Shown: one piece after another, positions 49,310 to 61,261 of the stretch
Layout: the number at the start of each line of letters is the position of its first letter
How positions within the stretch are numbered: the first letter of the stretch is position 1
Assembly: GCA_964030785.1 (NCBI GenBank)
Contig: OZ034970.1
Span: 35,095,943 to 35,159,942, forward strand
Direction: 5' to 3'
Length of the DNA stretch: 64,000 nucleotides
Source of the DNA: Siderastrea siderea
Lineage: Eukaryota; Cnidaria; Anthozoa; Scleractinia; Rhizangiidae
Position numbers and translations under genes: made by a program
The notes under the pieces: generated by a model
The model's input: the letters and a program-made list of their open reading frames with translations, nothing else
Database searches by the model: none
Told to the model about the DNA's origin: nothing

Positions 49310-50775
49310 CCAGAAGTCATGTCATAGGTCGGTAAATTATGGTCGTCCGGGTGATTGTAGTGCTGAGAAGGACTGTTTGTGATGACATTGACCAACGTTT
49401 CGACAACCTGAGCGGAAGTCATCATCAGAGTCAAGTGAACTGTGAGTCGTCAGTAGATGCTGTAAGTCTCTGGTCGTTGTCCTGATTGGTCGACGATTTC
49501 GTGGTGTTATTGGTCGTCTGTCGGTTAAGCCGTGATGTTGTTGGCTGTAAAGACTGTAAAACATGATTGGTGCGTTTCGATCCGCCTTTTGTTAGTCAAA
49601 TGTCCGTTGGTCTATCGTTAGTAAAATTAGTGGGTTTGTCTATTGTATATCTGTCTTGGCGTTGTCGTCAATAAGTCGTTTGTAAGGTGCAGGTGGCTGT
49701 TGGCAACGGTTCAGTGGTGGTTTTTCTAAGTTAGTAAACTAGCTTACCAAAGTGATACGTTGATATTAGTTCGTACTGTGGGTAACACATTCAGCAGAGT
49801 CCCAGTCGATTCTGTGGTTTGTTTTTAAATGGTCCTCAGCAATGTGATTGTTGATATCACCATTTCTAGTGGCCAATATAAGTGGCCCGGCAGTCGCAGC
49901 ATTTGATCTTATAAACTACTCCCTGTATGTCGCTCGGTTCGTCTTTGTCTTTAACGTTCGTCAGTGGCTGTCGTAAAGTAGTGATAGGTTTGTGAGCAAC
50001 GTGGATATTGTAGGGTTGTAGGATTCGTGCGATAGTTTCAGAAGTCCCTTTGAAGTAAGGTATGGTAGCAGTAGTGACAGGTGTCGCGTTAGTGTTCGTA
50101 GCGTTCGGTTCGGAGTTTCTGTAAGTGTTGTGTCTAATAAAGTCCCGGCTGTAATTTTTCTTGTTTAAAACGTTGTCTCAGTACTTGATTTCGTCCGTTA
50201 AGCTGTCGGGTGAGTCACAAACTAGTTCCGCGCGTCTTTTCAAGGTCCGAATAGTCGTAGCTTTGTGAGAAGTATGGTTGTAAGATGATTGGTCGAGTAG
50301 TCTGTCGGTATGTGTCGGTTTTCTGTAAATTGTCGTCTGTAGTTTATTGTTGTCACGAGTAACTAAGCAGTCTAGAAAAGGTATTTTACCATTTTCCTCG
50401 ATCTCCTTAGTAAACTGGTTGTCGGGGTTTCGTCCGTTGAGGTGTTCGTGAAAATCGTCGATTTCGTCTTTGTGTACGGCTGTAAGGTATCGTCAACGTA
50501 ACGTAGCCTGAGTGGTAGTGTTCGTTTGTAAGTTGCGAGAGCTCGTTCCTTGATGTTCTGCATAACGATTTCTGCAACAACAACGGGAAGTGGTGAGCCC
50601 ATAGCTGTTCCGTGCAACTGTTTGTAGTGCTTGCCGTTGTACTGAAAGTGAGTAGAAGTAAGACAAAGGTTCATTAAGTCCATGGTTATTTGTGTTAAGG
50701 TGGCTCAAGTATTTTTTTGTTAGGGACACACTTCCGTTTTTGAATGCACTTATACATAAACTTACTTTCACTCAA
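49310..50775 (-). mobile_element. Penelope-like retroelement, 5'-truncated and decayed
   Basis: The minus strand at 50372-50770 encodes reverse transcriptase pieces: QLHGTAMGSPLPVVVAEI, then RLRYVDDTL with the catalytic YVDD. GTAMGSP and RYVDD together are typical of Penelope-like elements. Downstream, at about 49760-49890, are remnants of the GIY-YIG endonuclease region (CCDCRATYIG, then TRNGDINNHIAEDHLKTNHR in another frame), and near 49390-49440 a tail with SDDDFRSGCRNV. Several frameshifts and stops; the part with the nuclease's central helix is deleted. Confidence 0.8.
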
Positions 50776-53700
50776 TAAATCTGAATTTCATACCAGATGT
50801 TAGGCTTGGATGAAAGTTTTGGACAATGCTCTTTTTAAGCTCAAAAGCGTTTCCATAGCAACAGAAAACAAATATACCGAAAACCAGTTTTTGTAAATGT
50901 CTTTTGATTTTGGGACTAGCCGCGACAAGCGAATAAATGCACTTGAATCTACGCAGTGAAGCACACCAAATAGGAAAATCTCAAATAAATAATACACTGT
51001 TCAGTTTTGAATAAATCACTCAAGCACTTTTAAGATGTGTTTTTTCATGTTTGAAATATTAGCAGTCAAAACATTCCATAGGTCTCACAAATTATTATTA
51101 AATTACCCCAGAATTTTCCCTAGACTTACATTGTTACTCCCCGTAAACAGAACTGGCTAACTATTCGGCAATGAAGAGATCGAGCTTTTCATTCAAATGC
51201 AGTTTTGCTTGACATTTTCTGAAACCGGAAGCCTGCGACCAACTCAGCCACGAAACAAGAGGGCTATGTTAAAGTTTGGTAGTAAATATTTCGGAGGGGC
51301 ACCGGTCTGAGTAAATTGTAAGCTTTTGCTATTTGGCCATACCCGTTTTTGTTGGAAGTTGCTATGCAATGCCGTCACTTGGCGGTGAAACACCGTGGAA
51401 ATGCAAGCAGTTTTGATAGAAGGTCATTGCCGAGGCCGTTCGAATCTGGCTGAAACTGTTTACACCCTCGAAGGAAGATGACATTGATGTTTTTATCTGA
51501 CAGGTTTGTGTCAACTCCAGTTTGCCGATCCTGTTATCAAGTAAAGGAAATAATTGAAAAGGTTGACAGTCAACAATATCTGCAATTACAAAGAAAGGGA
51601 AAAGTAGCTTCTCATACAATGACTGAAACTTTCATTAGAAGAGAACCATCAAGGATTGAAGTCCCTAGCAAATAGGAGTTTTTCCTTCAATTCCTAGCCT
51701 GCCTTTGAACGGAGGAAAACGGAAGACGCACACATAGCAAGAACGAGTCTCTGTGTTCTTAACCAATCTTCTGAAGCCTCTGCAACTGCTTGCAGACATT
51801 TAAGATATTGCAAAGATATTTTAATCAATTTTATTGTAAAAGAGAACTTTGAAATTTTTCTTAACTTACTCCATCTTTTCCAGTCCAATCTGTCCAATAT
51901 TGTCAAGATTTGAATGGGTTGTAATTAAATAGTCTGGTATTTGATGCAAAAGGGCAGTGACAGTATGCAACTAAGTCCTAGCGAGACCCGAGTAACATTA
52001 ACTACACTTCACATGGGTCAGTATAGCACTTACAATTGAGGAGATGAAGAAGAGAGCTCCTGCAGTCCTTGATTTCCTTGCCACAATAGTATGCAGTTGT
52101 AAAAGAGAAGAAAGATCAAATCAACCCAATGTGTGTAGCATATGGAGATGTGGAAGGGAGCTCAGCCTTTATCCTTGGAAATGGACACCTTAATAATAAG
52201 GTGAACGTATCTCACATATTGATGACAAACATGAACCAGACCTGATCGTTTCCATTTCATGCAAAGTTATGTTGTTTATCATTAGGCCGTGAAAATAATA
52301 TGTTATCAGGACTATCAACCCGTAACCTTTTTTCGCTTTCACTTTCACTGGTACTTCGAAGTGCGTATTTTGCAAACCTTTAAAAAGCAGAGCTTCAAAA
52401 TTAAAATTAAAAAAAATGTCCATATCACTCCTCAGCTATAGCCTTAAATATACAACCACTACAAAAAAAATCTGAATGTAAATGATTTTTTGTAACAAAA
52501 TTTGCCAGCGGTGAAGCTGATATGACAATCTCCTATTTTTCTGTGGTTCTGATTATTTTGCCTAGAATTTCCTTTGAATCAACGCTATTACTACAAAACT
52601 TTTCTATACCTACATCATAGAATAATTGTGTGGATCCATACCCGGCCTCCCAAGGAAGGTTTTTGGTTTGGAGTCCCAACCCCTATGGAAGTACCAGTTT
52701 AGCTTCAAAGTCTAAAGGTATGTGTAACGTGAGGAAGACACATATCAATATAGCAATAAACAACAAGCGGGAGAACACAGTGATACAATTGTGAATTATG
52801 AAGAAATACTCATAACGATGATTTCAAGAGAAATCAGCGTTAACCTTTCTAGCATAATTCTACTTTGCATATGAATGACATACAGTAGTTGTACTTTTAA
52901 ATGCTAATATTTTAGTGCAATAGAACATATGTACTTTCCATAGAACTCATCTTTACTAATTGTCGTTTAAGTAGTAATTTACATTTCAATACAACATTTG
53001 CTGAACTTTAACAATGTACGTTTTCTTGTAACACATGTGCTTTCAGTAGCTGAAATCGAGAACAAAGTTACCTTATGTTAGTATTGAAACAGATCTACGA
53101 TTGCACTGCCTTAGAGATCGAAAATTCACCAATCAGACGTTTAAAAGTTAACATGTTTACATGTGCCCTAGTGTTCTCCCTTTGTGTTCTTTGGAATCAA
53201 GTTACCATCTGTGTTTGTATAAGAAGATATATAAGAGCGGAGAAACGATTGTCAGTCGCTTACCTTCGATTACCTTCGACTACCTGGCAGAGCGATTATC
53301 TTCTATTATCCGACAAAACGATTACCAATAATTACCAACAAGCTAGTAATTAGTTGTGAAGTATCTACGAGGTTAACTCTACAATAAAGAAGTTGCTGTG
53401 TTCCAGTTGAAGTCTCGCTTTGCTGTTGTCTGCCTGGCTTTTGGGTGAAGAAACTAGACCTTGTACCTTATAGAAAGTTGTGACGAGTGCCAGCTGCCAA
53501 GCTAGTCTGCTCTATCGAGCTCTCCCCGTTCCTGCCGTAGCTAGCATAGCTCTGTTGCTAGTTTTCGTTTCGCGCAGTAATTCAGTCGCCGACGGCAATA
53601 TTTGCCCAGCTCTCAAGCATTCACAAAAACTATCAGCACAGGCCAAAAAACTCTCACTACATATTGGACAAATTTTCTGGAAAACTCACAGTTTTACTTA

Positions 53701-54094
53701 AATTTGTACCATGTTTCAGATATTTGATCGCTGCAATTCTCTTGGTTTGGTTCAGTCCCGTGACAAGCTGAAACGTGCTTAATGATCTAGGTGACAGTTT
53801 AGAGGATTATGCCAGAAAGAAAGTTTGACAACTTTGTCTCCAGGATCTTGATAAAAATCATTATCAGTGGCTACGTGCACTGGCTCACTCACTTTCAATA
53901 CTTTCGACAAGGTTATAGGTCAGAATTTGAATGTCACAAGGTACCAATTATTAGTTGTCAAAGAGTTAGGATCAGGGAAATGGTTACATTGTGTTGTTTA
54001 GTAGAGTACTGTTGATGTGTTTCACCTGCCTTCAAACTTGTGTAATAATTCATTGAAAAATAATTATGGTGCCAATGAGCAAAAATTGTTACAC
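50776..54094. other. Non-coding region, no gene recognised
   Basis: AT-rich sequence with short open frames that show no recognisable motif. At 53220-53390 a TATATAA and an AATAAA about 150 bp apart recall a retroviral-type long terminal repeat, but no second copy or primer-binding site was found. Confidence 0.5.
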
Positions 54095-54339
54095 CAGGGG
54101 CCCGTTTCTCGATACCTCCGATAACTTTCCGGGCCCGAAAACTATTTTAGGTGCACAATATTCTTGAATAGCTATACAATTTTTATTGATCTTGAAAGTT
54201 AAATTTTAATCTTTGTAATTTCATAAAGCATATCGCTAAGTTTGCGCCAATAATTACCATTAGCTGACAAATAAATGAGCTCGAAAAAATACTTACCGGG
54301 CCCGGAAAGTTATCGGGAGTTTCGAGAAACGGGCCCCTG
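54095..54339. mobile_element. 245-bp MITE with GGGGCCCG termini
   Basis: Left end CAGGGGCCCGTTTCTCGA and right end TCGAGAAACGGGCCCCTG are exact inverted repeats, and the arms continue through GATAACTTTCCGGGCCCG. The target duplication could not be settled. Confidence 0.85.
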
Positions 54340-55035
54340 TACTCAAAAGACATATTCACCAAGCATTCAAAAGTTAATGGTTTGGCAGCCGTCTATTGCA
54401 GTCAAAACAAAGTTGAAGTCATACGTTGGCTACCTGACTCAGTTTCTAATTCTGACAAATGTACTTGATGCCCCACTGACTGCCACGTAGCTACTGCCTT
54501 AACACAGCCCAGGTGGCTTTACAGGGATCACGGGTACTGAAAGGTCATCAGCTAGTTTTGATTTAAGACCTGCAAGGAAGAGAGCAAGTCACAGGAGCAA
54601 AGTTAGCCAGGGTTCCAGCCTCCAAGATAGAAGGAAAACCGAATAAAGAAAGGAGTCCCCCTTTTCACAAAATCCTGATCAACTTATTTTGGGGGTACCT
54701 TTCTAATTTTTGCCATCCCTACTATGTGAGAGCCTGGAACAGGCTAGAGAAAAGAAGTGTTTTCAAATGAGCCATACCATATTTCTCACTCTAATGTTCA
54801 GGGCCCTGGAAAAAAAAAATCTGGGATGCTGAAGTTGAGAGGTAAATAAATTAGAAAATGCAGTATTTGCGTTGCACATCATTGCATGAAATCTTTTCAT
54901 TTGCTCTGGCAGGACTGTCAACTAGTTTCCATGCAATCACAAGATTTCAAGAGCAGTTGACAACTGGACTTTCCTTTTATTATAACAATTACCGTCAAAC
55001 CAAACTTTCATACATTGGGTGATACACATCAGTAA

Positions 55036-55312
55036 CAAAACAAAATAATGTAACCAAATCTAAGTTTCTGATTACACGCTTAAAACGTTTCGTTATACAT
55101 AGAGTAAAACACGCAAAATATGTAATGACCAAATCTAAGCCCCTGATTAAATGCTTAAAACGTTTCGTTACATACAAACACGAAAAGTATGCAAGTTTAG
55201 CCAATTCTCGTTATCTATAAACACGCAAAATATATAACCAAATCCACGCCCTTTGATTACAAGCTGAAAACGTTTCGTTATAAATAAACACGCAAAATAT
55301 ATAACCATACTT
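55036..55312. repeat. Degenerate tandem repeat (about 4 units of 45-80 bp)
   Basis: Units share AAAACGTTTCGTTATA, AACACGCAAAATAT and AACCAAATC motifs, in the same order. Confidence 0.7.
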
Positions 55313-55708
55313 CTTGCTTAAAACTTTCAAGTGTCTTCAATCGTTTGCAAGGATCAACTACGCACGGATCGCATGGCTGCCATTTTAGGACATTTGACTT
55401 CCGTTTTGAACCTAAGCAGGCACACTAAGGCCAGAATCCCACGATTTGTGGGGTAAAAAATTCCATCAGCCCAGAGTCTCTTTTGGCGACTTCCCACTGA
55501 CCAAAAAGCCAGAGGACTCTGGGTACGAGATTGATTCATTACTTGAGTGATTTTGAACTAGTTCCAGGCTCTCAAGAAGCTCTCAATTTTAAATCACAGC
55601 CATGTTTTTGCAACGGAAATTTGAAGACTGCAGCCAAAAACTGTAAATTCATCCTTTAGTATCAAACTATCGCGGGCACTCTGATCAAAATGTGCGAAAG
55701 CCTTACAC

Positions 55709-56213
55709 TAAGGAGCCTATTACGTGAGGCGGGTTGGCCCGGTTAGCCAGGATCTTGACACGTCTGTCAAACACACTAAAAATGAACTTCGCGATACAGT
55801 CGAACAATCTCATTCCCGGCTAGCTGGGATCCCACCATCGCGTTCCCGGGATCCCGGCTGCACGGGCTGCCGTGATTTACCATGTAATCGCGATTGCCAG
55901 GCCAGCCCGACTAGCCAGGTCAACACCTTCTCGTCACTAAACCTCGCTTCAGAGCGAAACGGCTCACCAGAGATCAATATTTCTCTTTATATATAGCACA
56001 CAAAGGCTAAACAAACCATAAAGCTACATAAAACCAACAAAATAATGGATTAGGGAAACTAAAATCATCCGATTCATTCTCTTTGATGTAGCCATCTTTT
56101 CACACGACATCTTCGAAATTTAGCCGCAGGCGGGATGGCTCGCCTCAGATAATAGCGGGATGAGCAGTCATCTCGGCAGACTGAGCTAGTCCGGTTCATG
56201 AGATCGGCCCCTA
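55709..56213. mobile_element. Degenerate MITE, about 505 bp
   Basis: The left end (TAAGGAGCCTATTACGTGAG) and the reverse complement of the right end (TAGGGGCCGATCTCATGAAC) are similar, and GGCTAGCTGGGATC / CCCGACTAGCC blocks inside repeat the pattern. Relation by eye only. Confidence 0.45.
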
Positions 56214-56259
56214 AATCGATCACGGTGGACAGCTTTGCTGAAGAAAATGCTCTGAGATA

Positions 56260-56790
56260 CCAGCAGTGTATCAAGTATCTTTTTGAAGGTCAACATTGTC
56301 GGAGCAGAGCTTTAAAATGTATTGAATTCAACATTTGACGGACTTTTCAAAAACCCAACTACAAATCAAAGAAACTTAATTAAAGTGCGGCATAATCATA
56401 TTTATCCATGGTGCTCTCCTCACCATGGTGTTTTTCAGTGGAGCCCTGCAAATAATAAGGAAATAAAAATTACAAAAACAATTGTTAAAAATCCTTAAAA
56501 GTAAAAAAAAAAAATTAAAATAGTTTAAAAACTTAGCTAAGAACAAGGTCGTTGTTCTTAGCTAGGTCCTTTGTTCAAATTAAGATCAAATACAACCTGT
56601 TTTCTCGGCCTGGTTATATTTGTCGCCCAAAGTTTGGCAACATGTTGGCCACCTCTTGTGACGACGTTTTCACAGGCCGACTTGATTCCTCCTCTGTTTT
56701 CTTTCAATGTTAGTATTCACTGATTTTCTGTATGAAAAGCAATATCACACGACAAAGTAAGGTTTGCAAAATCGGGTTGTCACCTGACAC
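56260..56790. repeat. Dispersed repeat, copy 2 (partner at 20190-20620)
   Basis: Same order of shared blocks as at 20190-20620, including GCCTGGTTATATTTGTCGCC and ACACGACAAAGTAAG. Confidence 0.65.
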
Positions 56791-57269
56791 GTCTTGTCCA
56801 GAACACACGGACAGACAAGTGGAATCTAGTTAATGAATAACACGAAAGGTTCTGCGATTGATGGTTATAGTGGTACATGCCAGATGTGGTAATGCGAGTT
56901 ATATTAACTCGTGCACTCGCTGATAATGTCTCCACAACTTGTGCGAAGCTTTAAACTGGAAAGGTACTTGACTGTACAAACCAATCAGATTCCTATTTTC
57001 TAAGGTTAGAGAGGGGCTGAAAAAATTCATCTTGACCACAGGTTTGATTTAGACACTCTATGAACACTGTGCTTCCTAAGATATCCTCAGTCTTAATGAG
57101 CCTTGGTCGCTCCCGTTTTTAAGGCAACGTTGTCACTTTACGAAGCTTTACAGATAAACAAGTTAATGAAATTTAAAAAAAAAATGGGAATCTTTCCATT
57201 AACACTTAGCGTTATGATTCTGCAACCCTCAAAGAGTACATCAAGAGAAAAAGTCGCACCTTCTTGTAT

Positions 57270-60200
57270 TCAGGCTGGACACTCCCAGTAGGGTATGGTA
57301 CAATACATGTCAGAGGCTCCACTACTTCGCGTATCTTGGCATGCAAACTTGTAAGTTCTTTTGCCACCTGCGTCAGTGCTGCTCAACGTGACAACTTTTG
57401 CGTCATTTGTTCCACACTTAACACCAAGTAATTTCTTTCCCTGTGGAAAAAACCATAACAAATCATAATTGCTTGGGAATAAGAATGTATAAGTAAGAGG
57501 TGAAGTTAATGTAAGCGAAGTGTTGATAGTAAAGTGTACTCCCAACTGTCGTGGCTCATCATTGGGTTGGTTACCTAATTTGCTGTTGCGCCCAGAATAG
57601 AACTGAATAATTAAGATTATTAAAAACTGGACTAGGTATATTGGATTTCTAGCATTTTGATTGGCTGAACGGAGCAAGGCTATCAGCTCATATACCTGCT
57701 ACGACCAAATATGGTCAGTGAACACTCAACAACAAAGTGAGCTGAAAGTTTTTTCCTCGCGAGCAACCCGGCGAGAAAAATGAGCGAGAAAAATCACTTG
57801 ACAGCGAATTTAAATTAAGCAGAAATTCCAACAGCGTCACCAACAAGCATCACCAACAGCGTCGTCTAACACAGGTCAAAATTGTTTGAGGAAACTGTGC
57901 AGAAATAGAAATTTAAGCACTATGAGTTGTCGGTTTACAATTAATTTCTTTCATCGATCGACCGTCACGTCGAGCATTGAAATTGAACAAACAGTAGGTT
58001 TTATCAGGAAGGCTTTCCATTTCAAAATATCAAGACAAGACATAAAATAAAACACAGTGAAATGGGGCAGGAGCATTTGATAAAAACTATCACACATTCA
58101 TGGCGAGTCGGTGCGAAAATCACCAAGCAGTCCAAACAAGTACTAAAAAAATACAGCTGCAAACTACCAAGAAGGAAGAGAGGGCGAGATTTTTTTCGGC
58201 TTTAACACGCAAAATTGATACTGGTTTACCTGCACTCGTTGTAGCTCTGTGTTCCAATAGGTCCAAGTGCTCAGATAGAAATCGGATGCCATGTAAACGG
58301 AGTTGAATCGCTTTTCCAGTTGTTTGAATGTTGTTTTTACCATTCCGTCCGCAACCTCTAAACCGAGAACAACTGCATTTTGCGCTTGGCGTTTAACAAA
58401 CTATGATAGAGAATTCATATGTTCCTCGCTATAGTAATCTTGTTTCTGAGCTGCATAGAAATTATCTCTTCAAGTTCAAATTTGTTCTGTCTTCAGTTCG
58501 ATCAAACACTCAGATGATGGCCTCGTTGTGCGAACAGATTACAAACTTGTTCAGTTTCAACTCCAGCAGCTATGTCTGGTGAAATTGTACAGCTTCAATC
58601 CGCTTTAAACGATTACAACAATGTTTCAAGAAAAATCAAACATGTAACATATTTCAGAGCCAATAATTAGAAGATTTCTTTTCCAAAACTAGTGCCACTT
58701 AGTTCACCTCCGAGCAGTTTTCATTGATTCATTCCGGCAGCTTTGCAATGAAACGCTGCAACACTTCACAAGGTTTTGGCGCCTTTTTCGTTCAGTCATG
58801 TGATCGATTCTTGTTCCCTTTTTATTTCTTTTCTCATTTTTCCCGTTCTTTCTTGATTTTTTTTAAAATAGTGGTTACGTTTTCAATAAAAAAATTATTC
58901 TACTCGGGCTTGCTGGATATCAAATGATTATAACCAACTCGGCGCTACGCGCCTCCTTGGTTATCTATCATTCGATATCCAGTTCGCCCTCGTAGAATAA
59001 TTGTGAAATATATCACCCTCCTGGAATAAAGATAAGCAACAGCAACGCTAAGATGGCTACGTTCAGGATTCAATTATCTGACCTGAAGTCCGACCCATTG
59101 AAGCTGCGAGTTCCTTTAATGCACCGTAAATAACAAAAACACGAAAGTATGAAATGTTAATGTAGACATATGTTCCTTTGATACGATACTTTTAGTTAGA
59201 TATAACCTATTTGATCGAGGCACCATCTTCTGTTTTCACACTGTTCTATGTCTGGGGGACTTACATTTGTTTCAGTCACTGAGACGTCTGTTGCAGCATA
59301 ATTACCAGGAGAGACTGAAGAGCTGTCTTTCTTCATATAAGAACACAATGACAGTCCACCAGACCCAGAACCACCAGAAGGGCCCTGGCTACCATTATAT
59401 CCACGAGGTCCAGGTGGGCCTGCAACGCCTGGAAAGCCCTGGGTACTAATGTATCCAGGAGGTCCAGGTGGGCCTGCAACGCCTGGAGGGCCCTGGGTAC
59501 CAATGTATCCAGGAGGTCCAGGTGGGCCTGCAACGCCTGGAGGGCCCTGGGTACCACTGTATCCAGGGGGTCCCATAGGTCCTTGCGCCTTACTTACGTT
59601 GAACACCTGAAATAAGACAGATACTTCGACTGTTATAGAAAAAAATTTAAATGATTTGGATCTCCAGGGTGACATTAAAAACGTTTCGAAAACAAAAAGC
59701 CTAAGCCGCAGTGAATGCTAAATTTGCTAAGTAAACAAACTTCATTTCAATTAAGGATCACTTTAGAAAAAACTGTGTTTATGAATGCCTTTTACAGATG
59801 CTTCTTATATTTAACTGTGGTTGTTTTAAACTGGTAATGGACAGCACCGAAGTTCATGTCGCAAGGGTTTGTGAACTTTACTGATAAACTGGACACCAAG
59901 ACATATCTTTTCTTGCAGAGTGCCTTTTTAATTTGTGTTCCCTAAACTGATGGGGGGGGGGGGGGTTACTTTGTCATGGCTCGCAACGATGTCTGTTGAA
60001 CAGGTGTTAGCAACTAATTAAGTGCAAGTTGGCCCAGTATACACCATCGGTCCTTTTAAAAAAACAAAAAAACAAAAACAAAAAAACACGTGCATAACAA
60101 ATGTGGCCTCAGGTGATAAGGTATTATTTATCATAAACAAACAAAAAAAAAAAGAAAAAAAAAAGAAAAAAACGCCTGCCATCCAGCCATCAGATACGAT

Positions 60201-61229
60201 ACAAACTACAGTGGAAAAAATGCTTACTTTAGTTTTCAGCTGCACGTATTTCTTTTTCACTTCCTCTACTGCTGTAACCTGTTACAAAGAAACCAAAATA
60301 GATAAAGCTCTGAATAGTCTATGTTGATTTCTCCATGTAATGACTCTCCCCTGCTCCTAGCGATTACTAAGACTTCACAGGCTGTATACGAAATTCAAAT
60401 CATTTACACACAAATATACGTTAAAAACACGGATTTTATCCACCTCTACGCCACAATAAGCGATCCTGATTGGCCATTAGTAAAATATACATCAAAATAA
60501 TGTTATGTTCTGCTGACCTTTTCAAGTTCCCGTGACACATTTTCATATGCTGTCGCACCCTACAAGTGATACCATGCAAGAAAGATTGTCATTGCATTTT
60601 ATTCTAAATTCCAGTTCGATCTGGAAATGGTGGGTGCAGAAGCCACTCTGTAGATTGTCACTCAAATTCTTCAAATTAATTTAATTTAAACGTTATACCA
60701 ATGTTGGACATACTGATTGCCTTGAAATAAAAGCTGACGTGCACGAAGAAGAGATTGCCTGTCAAAAACGAGTATCAGTTTTATGTTATATCTGTTAAAG
60801 GCAGGGAGGACAGAGGGAAAGCTAAAGTTACAAGAAAAATACGGAACGTATTAGGTTAAGGAACAATTAAAGGTATGTTTTATTGAAGAGACACAGAAGA
60901 GTAAGTGATGTTGGGTAAAAACGTGTCTTGCGTGCATATTCTCGAGGTCAAGATTTTATCTCCAAGGTTCATTGGCTTTTATTCTTACAGAATTGAATGT
61001 ACATTTATACACAAAGTTAACGACATCTAGGGTAAAATAACCCCATATTTGAAATGTCTCGTTGCTGGTTTAGAAGATTTTGTGACCATTATAGGTAGCA
61101 ACTGGACACCCTAAGCGAAAGGTACATAATCGCACTTCGGAGCTCCGCCATCGGATTGATCAGCAGATAACTCTCGAGTAAACGAATGAAAATAAACGGA
61201 ACTAAAACGACAACAACAACAACAACAAC

Positions 61230-61261
<32 letters not shown>

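Noticed and set aside
55036..55312. CRISPR-like array
   Set aside because: Units vary in length and sequence and have no unique spacers of constant size; this is a degenerate tandem repeat in a eukaryotic genome.
59333..59557. Second minus-strand frame with repeated [13 protein letters not shown] units
   Set aside because: Shadow of the 54-bp repeat of the collagen exon in another frame.
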